Of a stretch of 8,700 bases of DNA, positions 1-5,232 are shown piece by piece. The DNA comes from Candidatus Thorarchaeota archaeon (GTDB taxonomy: Archaea; Asgardarchaeota; Thorarchaeia; Thorarchaeales; Thorarchaeaceae), in NCBI GenBank assembly GCA_018238825.1, contig JABCSP010000081.1, positions 1-8,700 of the forward strand. The letters run 5' to 3'. The translations under genes were made by a program, and so were the position numbers. Numbering within the stretch: position 1 is the stretch's first letter; each line of letters opens with the position of its first letter. The notes under the pieces are model-generated. The model saw nothing but the letters and a program-made list of their open reading frames with translations, was not told where the DNA came from and ran no database searches.

Positions 1-23
1 ATAATAAAAGGGTTCAAATATGC

Positions 24-50
24 GAATATACTTGAATATAGTGATATTCA
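24..50. promoter_or_regulatory. Candidate operator: 10-bp-phased GAATAT half-sites with a perfect inverted repeat
   Basis: GAATAT occurs at 24-29 and 34-39, and its reverse complement ATATTC at 44-49, so the three half-sites start exactly 10 bp apart, one helical turn. The last two form a perfect inverted repeat, TGAATAT-AGTG-ATATTCA (33-50), with 7-bp arms. It abuts the GGAG ribosome-binding site (51-54) of the winged-helix gene at 63, so a bound dimer could block transcription or initiation. Autoregulation by that protein is an inference. The region is AT-rich, so chance is possible. Confidence 0.4.
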
Positions 51-62
51 GGAGACTAATCA

Positions 63-605
63 ATGTCGGATCGTGATTCAGTTACATTCACTCGTCTTGT
101 TAGATTATGCAAAAAGCATATTCAATGGGTTGGATTGTCAGAAGCAGCTCATGATATTCTGGCATTATTATTGGTTGAAAATTACTGGTCCGGTAATGCA
201 TTGACACCAGAAGATATTTCCGAAGTGAACGGCTACTCGAGAGGAACTATCAGTGTTTCTCTTTCACAGCTAAAATCCCTAGGATTTATTGATGGTATTT
301 TTGATCCAGACCAAAGAGGTAGAGGACGCAAGAGAATCAAGTATGCAATTACTGATGGATTATCCGGACTAATTGCATTTGGAGTAAAGAAACTGGACTT
401 TGAACTAAGTGCTATTATTGATGAGTTGGGGGCACTAAGAGAAATAATTGATGATGACGGAGGCAGGGCCAGCAGGACAGTTATTTCACTTGAAGAGGAA
501 GCCCAGAGGAATATTGTCCATCTCAAAGAAGTTGCTCGTGAAATACGAAAATCAAAGGTTCGGGCACAATCAGAAGCAAACCTATCACATTCTTCCAAGA
601 AATAG
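63..605 (+). CDS. GbsR/MarR-like winged-helix transcriptional regulator (copy 1)
   Basis: A 180-residue predicted DNA-binding protein. Residues about 25-76 form a helix-turn-helix core (DIS at 51-53, G57, then the recognition helix with SR 59-60, IS 63-64, LSQ 67-69 and SLG 72-74). A very basic wing follows (RGRGRKR, 85-91), then a charged, probably coiled-coil C-terminal half (about 110-170) that would dimerise. It aligns without gaps over residues 24-76 with the regulator at 2808-3275, with about 23 of 53 positions identical, so the two are paralogues. The ATG has GGAG (51-54) eight bases upstream. It is followed by a 161-bp gap with its own promoter signals and then the Roadblock/GTPase genes. 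It probably regulates itself and/or that cluster. The ligand is unknown; assignment to GbsR rather than another MarR-like family is approximate. Confidence 0.85.
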   Translation: MSDRDSVTFTRLVRLCKKHIQWVGLSEAAHDILALLLVENYWSGNALTPEDISEVNGYSRGTISVSLSQLKSLGFIDGIFDPDQRGRGRKRIKYAITDGLSGLIAFGVKKLDFELSAIIDELGALREIIDDDGGRASRTVISLEEEAQRNIVHLKEVAREIRKSKVRAQSEANLSHSSKK

Positions 606-640
606 AGCGCTTTTTGAGTTGTTTCAATAAATACTATAAT

Positions 641-658
641 TTTTGGATATTTCCAAAA
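641..658. promoter_or_regulatory. Perfect inverted repeat overlapping a probable BRE/TATA promoter
   Basis: TTTTGGA-TATT-TCCAAAA is a perfect inverted repeat with 7-bp arms and a 4-bp centre, the same geometry as the repeat at 33-50 though with a different sequence. Its right arm (TCCAAAA) sits directly upstream of the TATA-like TTTATATATT, where the archaeal TFB recognition element would be. Binding there would compete with TBP/TFB, so a repressor site is a reasonable inference. The two neighbouring winged-helix proteins are the obvious candidates. Confidence 0.4.
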
Positions 659-691
659 TATTTATATATTATCGACATAGTATAAATATTT
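659..691 (+). promoter_or_regulatory. Probable archaeal promoter (TATA boxes) for the Roadblock/GTPase cluster
   Basis: Two TATA-like elements are visible: TTTATATATT at 661-670 and TATAAATATTT at 681-691. Transcription starting about 25 nt downstream would give a leader of some 55-80 nt before the ATG at 767. Which box is used cannot be decided from sequence. It is the only good promoter-like region in the 161-bp gap, and it drives towards the first Roadblock gene. Confidence 0.5.
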
Positions 692-766
692 AGTCGGATA
701 CAGAAAAAGGACTCAAATCTTGATAATTGTGTCTGACGAAATTGAAAGAAAATAATGGTGAATGAC

Positions 767-1129
767 ATGAGTGCTAAAATCAAAAAATTAGTTACTGTCT
801 TGCAACAACTTCAACAAAATAGCGAAGTCGATGGTTGTGCTTTAGTAAGTGAAAGAGGCCAAGTAATGGCTGCAGCTCTTCAAAGCGGTGTGGATGAGAA
901 AGCTGTATCAGCTATGGCTGCTGCATTGGTATCAATTGGAGGCCGTGTAGGTACTGCCCTTAATTCGGGAGAACCAAAGAACATCGTTCTAGAAGGTAGC
1001 AATAAGACTGTAATCGTTCGTAAAATTGAGCGTGCAGCTCTTATCGCCACAGCTCCATCCGATGCAAAGATCGGTTTAATCGATTTTGAAATGGATAGTA
1101 CTGCATCAAGTGTAGAAGAACTCCTATAG
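767..1129 (+). CDS. Roadblock/LC7 domain protein 1 (MglB/CvnB-like)
   Basis: A 120-residue single-domain Roadblock/LC7 protein: an N-terminal helix, the strand-turn CALVSERGQVMAAAL, a long Ala-rich central helix (AVSAMAAALVSIGGRV), then the strands around NIVLEGSNKTVIVRKI and AALIATAPSDAKIGLIDF. Proteins of this family dimerise and bind or regulate small GTPases (MglB with MglA, CvnB with CvnD, Ragulator/MP1-p14 with Rags). It is the most canonical of the three Roadblock proteins here. I chose the ATG at 767 rather than 755 because GGTG (757-760) lies six bases before it and overlaps the upstream ATG, which has no ribosome-binding site of its own. The GTPase gene follows, so a GTPase regulator or platform role is likely. 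No membrane segment or signal peptide is visible. Confidence 0.88.
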   Translation: MSAKIKKLVTVLQQLQQNSEVDGCALVSERGQVMAAALQSGVDEKAVSAMAAALVSIGGRVGTALNSGEPKNIVLEGSNKTVIVRKIERAALIATAPSDAKIGLIDFEMDSTASSVEELL

Positions 1130-1132
1130 ACT

Positions 1133-1154
1133 GATTGGTTATAATTAACCAATC
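1133..1154 (+). terminator. Perfect 9-bp hairpin just after Roadblock 1: terminator, attenuator or operator
   Basis: GATTGGTTA, TAAT, TAACCAATC forms a perfect inverted repeat with 9-bp arms and a 4-nt loop, starting 3 nt after the TAG of Roadblock 1 and followed by TTTCT. As RNA it could terminate or attenuate transcription before the GTPase gene, letting Roadblock 1 be made in excess. As DNA it could be an operator for a GTPase promoter (TATA-like CTATATTG nearby at 1159-1166). The downstream T tract is short, so terminator function is uncertain. Confidence 0.45.
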
Positions 1155-1209
1155 TTTCTATATTGTTAAAATAATACTACTGAGGTGAAAAGATCTGTCT
1201 CTTAGAACA

Positions 1210-1866
1210 TTGAAATCCTATGATTACAAAGTATACGTAACTGGTCCTTTTCAGGCGGGAAAGACAACTCTGATTCATACATTGGATCCAGATGCGATCT
1301 CGGTTGAGCGGGATATGAAAGAAGATTACCGCGGCGAAAAGAGCACGACCACAACTGGTTTTGATCTTGGAAGAGTTCTGTGGTTAAGAAAAACTCCGGA
1401 ACATCTGGGTTTAATTATTCCAAAGAAGGAGTTCATCAAAGAATCTGGTGAATATACCGATTGGATCAAAAAAGAAATCGAGTTGCGTGGAGTTCCAGGT
1501 CAACTACACTTCAAATTTGTGAGAGATACTATGAGAATGAAAACTGATGGTGTTTTGATGATAGTGGATGCATCGGATTATGGAATGATTGGTGATGCAT
1601 GTGCGATACTTGCAGAAAATATCGCATCATTCGGCGATCTCCCCTTGATGACAATAGCTAACAAGCAGGATCGAGAAGATGCCGCATCACCTGAGGAAGT
1701 TGCTACCTGGCTTGGAGTTACAAAAGCTGTTGGTATATCTGCAAAAGATAGAGAATCCTCAAAGGATGCACTATGTTCACTTCTTCAATATATCGAAAAT
1801 ACCACAGATGGTAAAATCAGTAGTATTGTTGCAAATGAAGCAGCTACAGAAGAACAAAATATATGA
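1210..1866 (+). CDS. Ras-superfamily small GTPase, MglA/CvnD-like (COG2229 type)
   Basis: A soluble GTPase of about 218 residues. G1 is GPFQAGKTT (residues 12-20), switch I/G2 is the Thr run at 46-49 before GFD, G3 is GVPGQ (94-98), G4 is NKQD (150-153) and G5 is SAK (176-178). The Mg-coordinating Asp of the usual DxxGQ is Gly94, while the Gln is kept; MglA (TVPGQ) and CvnD-type GTPases also lack this Asp. T48 to G94 spans 46 residues against 22 in Ras, so there is an insert of about 24 residues between the switches. No C-terminal lipidation motif is present. The coordinates use a TTG start. However, the only good ribosome-binding site, GAGGTGA (1182-1188), is 21 nt away but only 6 nt from an in-frame CTG at 1195, which would add MSLRT. 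The gene sits between Roadblock genes and ends 11 nt before the next one. Confidence 0.88.
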   Translation: MKSYDYKVYVTGPFQAGKTTLIHTLDPDAISVERDMKEDYRGEKSTTTTGFDLGRVLWLRKTPEHLGLIIPKKEFIKESGEYTDWIKKEIELRGVPGQLHFKFVRDTMRMKTDGVLMIVDASDYGMIGDACAILAENIASFGDLPLMTIANKQDREDAASPEEVATWLGVTKAVGISAKDRESSKDALCSLLQYIENTTDGKISSIVANEAATEEQNI

Positions 1867-1877
1867 TGAGGTTATAG

Positions 1878-2333
1878 ATGATGAATGAAGAACAAGATAT
1901 TCCTCCAATACAGGAAATACGAACGGCTCTAAATGAATTTGAACAACGAGTACCTGTCTGGGGTCTAACGGTATTTACTGTTGATGGCTATATATTGGCT
2001 CATAGACTATTCTATGAAGAGATGCCTGAAAACTTAGAACTGGCTGTAAGCAGCATGTCTGCTGGTCTGATAACAATATCTGAAGATTTTATCCGTTTAG
2101 TGGATGCAACAAAGAAATTCAGACAGGTGCTTATTGATGCTGAAAGTGATCATGATTCGATGACATTTTCAATTTTACTAAGCAATGTTGCAGAAAATGT
2201 GATGCTTGCATGTATATTTCCCACAAGTGTACAACTAGGTCTTGTTACATTTGAGTTAGAAAATCTACGTAGTACAATAAATGAAATTGTAAACCGATGG
2301 GAAGTCAAATTGCATGATGAAACAGTGACTTAG
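1878..2333 (+). CDS. Divergent Roadblock/LC7 domain protein 2
   Basis: A 151-residue protein with a Roadblock-like layout: helix (IQEIRTALNEFEQRV), first hairpin (WGLTVFTVDGYILAHRLF), a central helix (ELAVSSMSAGLITISEDF), paired strands (FRQVLIDAESDHDSMTFSILLS, broken by turns, then ENVMLACIFP) and a final helix (LENLRSTINEIVNRW). It is clearly more divergent than Roadblock 1 and has no Ala/Gly-rich helix. It starts 11 nt after the GTPase stop; GAGGT (1868-1872) serves either the ATG at 1878 or the adjacent one at 1881. The tight spacing says it is translated with the GTPase. A role as a second, probably heterodimeric, partner of the GTPase is an inference; no catalytic motif is visible. Confidence 0.72.
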   Translation: MMNEEQDIPPIQEIRTALNEFEQRVPVWGLTVFTVDGYILAHRLFYEEMPENLELAVSSMSAGLITISEDFIRLVDATKKFRQVLIDAESDHDSMTFSILLSNVAENVMLACIFPTSVQLGLVTFELENLRSTINEIVNRWEVKLHDETVT

Positions 2334-2345
2334 GAGAATAATAAA

Positions 2346-2768
2346 ATGACACTAGGAAAACATGAACTTCTGAACAATTTAATTGAAGATCTAATTACAA
2401 AATCAAATGGAGCACTAGCAAATTGTGTTGTTACAAATGAACGAGGTTTAGTTGTTACTGGTATCTCGAAGGATGGATCTTCAAGTCAAGATTTAGCAGC
2501 AATGATATCTCTAATATCTGACACAGCTGTAAGAGTAAACAATAATCTTGGTTTTGGTGCCCCAAAAGGTGTATCAATTGATGGAATCGGTGTTACTCTG
2601 GCTTTGCATGAATTTTTGGTTCAGAATAAGCGATTTAGAATTGGTGGTGTAATCCACGAGGGATTCTTCAAACGTTATTTCTTCTCAAGAAGAAGATCAA
2701 TACGCTACTCGATAAATGATATGCTTCAAGATACTGCAAAGCAGGTACGATCAATCTTAGAGAGTTGA
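2346..2768 (+). CDS. Roadblock/LC7 domain protein 3 with a basic-aromatic insert
   Basis: A 140-residue Roadblock/LC7 protein: N-terminal helix (LLNNLIEDLITKSNG), strand-turn NCVVTNERGLVVTGIS (26-41), central helix (DLAAMISLISDTAVRVNNN, 49-67), strands around GVSIDGIGVTLALHEFLV and RFRIGGVIHE, and a C-terminal helix. An unusual stretch at residues 107-121 (FFKRYFFSRRRSIRY) is rich in Arg and aromatic residues. It might touch membrane lipid, nucleic acid or the GTPase, though nothing in the sequence decides between these. GGAG (2333-2336) overlaps the upstream stop codon and is 9 nt from the ATG, so translational coupling with Roadblock 2 is likely. The following gene is the second winged-helix regulator. 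Confidence 0.78.
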   Translation: MTLGKHELLNNLIEDLITKSNGALANCVVTNERGLVVTGISKDGSSSQDLAAMISLISDTAVRVNNNLGFGAPKGVSIDGIGVTLALHEFLVQNKRFRIGGVIHEGFFKRYFFSRRRSIRYSINDMLQDTAKQVRSILES

Positions 2769-2807
2769 TTAGACGATGATATTTGAAACATTTAGGTGGG
2801 CATCAAA

Positions 2808-3275
2808 ATGAGCGAGTTTGACACTGAGATTATTGATTCTATCTCAAAACCATTACAAATCGCGTCAGATGTGCTAGGTCTTCAGAAATCTGCTGGAGCA
2901 GTCTTAGCTGCGTTATATGCTAGTGATTTCAATAATGGCGAGCGTCTTTCATCAACCGATATCAGTGATGCAACTGGTCTATCTAGAAGTATGATATCGA
3001 TGGTTCTATCTCAATTCGAATCACTAGGCATAATCGAAACTTATCTTGACAATAGCAAGAAAAGAGGTGGACGAAGAACTATGCTCTTTTCGCTACGAGT
3101 AGGAATTCACGGCCTTCTGAGATTAGGAATTCAGAGATACCTTGAACAGGTTCAACGAGTACTTGGAGACATGGAAGACCTCAAGAGCTCTTTGGAAACG
3201 GATGAGGTAAACTTGAGAATGGTACTTGATCGAGTAATGAGCGAACTGACTCTTTTCCTAACTGATCCGTGCTAA
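2808..3275 (+). CDS. GbsR/MarR-like winged-helix transcriptional regulator (copy 2)
   Basis: A 155-residue paralogue of the regulator at 63-605. Counted from the ATG at 2808, the core motifs fall at identical residue numbers in both proteins (DIS 51-53, G57, SR 59-60, IS 63-64, LSQ 67-69, SLG 72-74). The basic wing KKRGGRR lies at 84-90, and the C-terminal helices (about 105-150) are probably for dimerisation. This numbering match, and AGGTGG (2794-2799) eight bases upstream, favour ATG 2808 over the GTG at 2796, which lies inside the ribosome-binding site. It follows Roadblock 3 by 39 nt and probably closes the transcript, since a T-rich stem-loop follows. Being co-transcribed with a GTPase and Roadblock proteins, it is a candidate output of that switch, by analogy with CvnC in conservons; that link is inferred. 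Confidence 0.85.
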   Translation: MSEFDTEIIDSISKPLQIASDVLGLQKSAGAVLAALYASDFNNGERLSSTDISDATGLSRSMISMVLSQFESLGIIETYLDNSKKRGGRRTMLFSLRVGIHGLLRLGIQRYLEQVQRVLGDMEDLKSSLETDEVNLRMVLDRVMSELTLFLTDPC

Positions 3276-3290
3276 CAGGATTAATAATTT

Positions 3291-3311
3291 AAATATTGAA
3301 CGATATTTTTT
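3291..3311 (+). terminator. Possible terminator after the second regulator
   Basis: AAATAT-TGAACG-ATATTT forms a weak AT-only stem (3291-3296 with 3303-3308) merging into a T6 run (3306-3311). A further T-rich stretch follows near 3329-3338. Archaeal termination is driven mainly by T-runs, so an end of the cluster transcript here is plausible. The same AT-rich stretch (TTTAAATAT) could instead be a promoter element for the next gene. Confidence 0.35.
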
Positions 3312-3427
3312 CTGCATTATTGTACTCTCTTTTTCATTTGGTAGTTTGTGCAACGATATGCCCTCCTGCTATTACTTTTCTAAGGTATGTTGATATGCTA
3401 CTTCTTAATTGTTCAGTGTGACTTTGC

Positions 3428-4783
3428 TTGACTGATTTAGAACTAGATATTCAGAAAGCTATTGCTGAAAGAAATTACTCTGCAAGTGCCAATTTGTTGG
3501 ATCATGCATTACATGAAGGTAGATTGCTGGAATTAATTAAGAAACTTGAAGAAATTGAACATAATGCTTCACTACTATCTCTAGAGTTTCGGGACCATAT
3601 CTTTCACTACCTGGGTATGTGGGATATTTATTTCGCAGTTCAACTTCCCTCAATTAATGTATTACAATTACTACATGAGAACAATATTGAGAAAGATGCT
3701 CAAGTATTCATGATTGATCATATCAGAGGTCTTCTTGAAAGAGGAGATTCTAAATTCGATCAATATTGTGTTAATGTAGAAACAATTAGTCGTGGTCAAT
3801 ATGCAATTCTCGTACCTTCAGTATTGGACCAGAGAACAACTGAGTTTGAGAATTGTAGGATTCAGTATCGAAAAGATCCAACGCCTCTCTATTGTACTGC
3901 AGATCTGTTAAAAACATATTATGGCAAGAAGATAGTGTCAGCAACTCACAATAGAAGAACCTTTGATATTGTGGTGGACCATGAATTGTTTCGTACAATT
4001 GAAGAGAGTCTTTTGTCTGCAGGTCTTGATATAGAATCAATGCTTGAAGAAATTGATTATGATTCTTGGGAAGATTTTGTATCCACTAAGAAAAATTCAA
4101 TACTGCAATATTCTGAATCTGGGGAACTAGTTATCTTGCGCAGAGTAATATCAGCTCGTTCCAATATCTATGCCAATAATTTCAGGCAACAAATAGCTGC
4201 ATTAAATGCCATAGTGTTAGCTAAGACCCAGTTATGCAATGACGTTCTAATGGCTGTAGGTTCTGATGATTCTCATCAATTGCGTCGCAGAGTATTGAAA
4301 CATCTGGGTGAATCGGGGGATTCTGTTGTAATGGAATTTCTTGCGGGAGTAATGAAGAATGATTCAGATGAGTCAGTTAGAAAAGAAGCAGCTCGGGCAT
4401 ATTCTGTGCTTACCTCGAGTAATCAATTTTCAAACACAGATCATACGATGCCCCCCTCGAAAAAAACTCTACCTCTTGTTATATCAGAAATAAATAGAAT
4501 TCTTAACGATTTGATTACTAAGGGTATGCCATCTACAATGATTGATGATACTCTCACCGCAATTGCTATTCAAGGTGGTTCTGATGCTATTGATATTCTA
4601 ACACGCCTTCTTGCTAAACCACAAGTAATTGTTCGGATGTCTGCTGTTAAGGCTTCGCGGTCTTTAGATAATGTAGGTGCAGCTTCAATTGTTAGAGCTG
4701 CTCTTGATGATGATTCAGTACATGTTGTGGCTTTAGCTGAAAAGGAACTTGATACACGTTGGCCTGATGCTGTATGGGATTAG
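3428..4783 (+). CDS. HEAT-repeat-like protein, function unknown
   Basis: A soluble 451-residue protein with no signal peptide or membrane helix. The C-terminal third has HEAT/armadillo-like helical pairs: residues about 283-328 (LRRRVLKHLGESGDSVVMEF, then DESVRKEAARAYSVL) and about 384-445 (DAIDILTRLL, VIVRMSAVKASRSL, AASIVRAALDDDSVHVVALA). The N-terminal 100 residues are helical and may hold degenerate repeats; residues 120-240 look like a mixed alpha/beta domain I do not recognise. HEAT repeats usually scaffold proteins, so it could assemble the neighbouring GTPase/Roadblock proteins, but a 152-bp gap separates them. The start is a TTG with only a weak ribosome-binding match (GTGA, 3418-3421); an in-frame TGA at 3419-3421 leaves no earlier good start, so it may be poorly translated or begin internally. 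Confidence 0.7.
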   Translation: MTDLELDIQKAIAERNYSASANLLDHALHEGRLLELIKKLEEIEHNASLLSLEFRDHIFHYLGMWDIYFAVQLPSINVLQLLHENNIEKDAQVFMIDHIRGLLERGDSKFDQYCVNVETISRGQYAILVPSVLDQRTTEFENCRIQYRKDPTPLYCTADLLKTYYGKKIVSATHNRRTFDIVVDHELFRTIEESLLSAGLDIESMLEEIDYDSWEDFVSTKKNSILQYSESGELVILRRVISARSNIYANNFRQQIAALNAIVLAKTQLCNDVLMAVGSDDSHQLRRRVLKHLGESGDSVVMEFLAGVMKNDSDESVRKEAARAYSVLTSSNQFSNTDHTMPPSKKTLPLVISEINRILNDLITKGMPSTMIDDTLTAIAIQGGSDAIDILTRLLAKPQVIVRMSAVKASRSLDNVGAASIVRAALDDDSVHVVALAEKELDTRWPDAVWD

Positions 4784-4797
4784 AGGTTGAAATTAGC

Positions 4798-5014
4798 CCG
4801 GATGACGAGATTGCTAGCTTGTGTTACTATTGAAGATTGCAATCTGTGTTCATATGTCATTGACATAGGTTTCTGCGATTGTCTACGGAGTCGATGGATA
4901 TGTTATGTGATCCAGCGATCTCGTCCCGGTTGCACCTTGAGGTGCTAATTTTCCCCCTGGGCAAAGTCCCGTTTGCCCAGAAAGAAGTGCCCAACGGATG
5001 TATGTTGTTTTTTT
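4798..5014 (+). ncRNA. Candidate structured RNA: closed multi-helix fold with a T-run end
   Basis: Several helices can be drawn by eye. A long-range stem pairs 4798-4801 with 4926-4929 and 4804-4815 with 4914-4925 (16 pairs, one G-U, a 2-nt AT bulge). It encloses small hairpins at 4834-4845 (AGAT/ATCT) and 4853-4867 (TATGTC/GACATA). Next come perfect hairpins at 4932-4945 (GCACC-TTGA-GGTGC) and 4957-4980 (CTGGGCAAA/TTTGCCCAG, 6-nt loop), then CAAC/GTTG (4992-5007) and T7 (5008-5014). The stretch near 4920-4995 is GC-rich relative to its surroundings, a usual sign of RNA genes in AT-rich archaea. It starts 15 nt after the HEAT-like gene, so it could be that gene's 3' UTR or an independent RNA. 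I see no tRNA, 5S, SRP or RNase P hallmarks. A small non-autonomous mobile element is an alternative. Confidence 0.5.
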
Positions 5015-5077
5015 CGGTCCAAGTTAGTACTCGTAAAGGGAAATACTGTATCGTTAGTGATGTGAGGAGGAGAGAGA

Positions 5078-5215
5078 TTGAGGAAAGAAGTTCTCGACAC
5101 AGTATTCACCTTATGTTACCGAACCGCGATTATCGCAACAAATTATCCAAATATTGTAATAATCGCAATTACCAACAAGGATATTGTGAATATTACGGAA
5201 TATAAGATTACTTAG
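5078..5215 (+). CDS. Possible 45-residue small protein with a consensus ribosome-binding site
   Basis: A TTG at 5078 is preceded by AGGAGG (5065-5070) at a 7-nt spacing, the most consensus-like ribosome-binding site in the window. The frame runs 45 codons to TAG (5213-5215). The product starts MRKEVLDTVFTLCYRT and has a hydrophobic middle (AIIATNYPNIVIIAIT, about 17-32) and a polar end. An in-frame TGA overlaps the ribosome-binding site, so it cannot extend upstream. I recognise no family. It overlaps the inverted repeats of the spacer and the end of a longer, less convincing frame, so chance or a gene remnant remain real possibilities. Confidence 0.25.
   Translation: MRKEVLDTVFTLCYRTAIIATNYPNIVIIAITNKDIVNITEYKIT
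5126..5172. repeat. Overlapping inverted repeats at the end of the convergent spacer
   Basis: GCGATTAT (5126-5133) pairs perfectly with ATAATCGC (5159-5166). GCGAT/ATCGC (5126-5136) and GTAAT/ATTAC (5156-5172) are competing shorter hairpins in the same bases. Just outside, TATTCAC (5103-5109) pairs with GTGAATA (5186-5192). Lying between the convergent HEAT-side and reductase genes, this could act as a transcription end for either strand. No strong T-run accompanies it. Confidence 0.4.
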
Positions 5216-5232
5216 TGCGGCATAAAATCAGC

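Noticed and set aside
10..25. GGGTTCAAAT resembling a tRNA T-arm at the window start
   Set aside because: The flanks (AAAAG and TATGCG) cannot form the T-stem or acceptor stem, so it is not a tRNA end.
880..1152. Minus-strand frame opposite Roadblock 1
   Set aside because: It is antisense to a canonical Roadblock domain and has no family resemblance or initiation signals.
2796..2807. GTG at 2796 as the start of the second regulator
   Set aside because: It is inside the AGGTGG ribosome-binding site, and the ATG at 2808 gives residue numbering that matches the paralogue exactly.
4957..5014. CRISPR repeat or simple intrinsic terminator
   Set aside because: There is a single copy with no repeat-spacer pattern. 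The T-run lies 27 nt after the strong hairpin, too far for a classical intrinsic terminator by itself.
4879..5205. 108-codon plus-strand reading frame in the spacer
   Set aside because: It starts at a TTG inside the closing helix of the RNA candidate, has no ribosome-binding site, runs through the perfect hairpins, and its product resembles no protein family.
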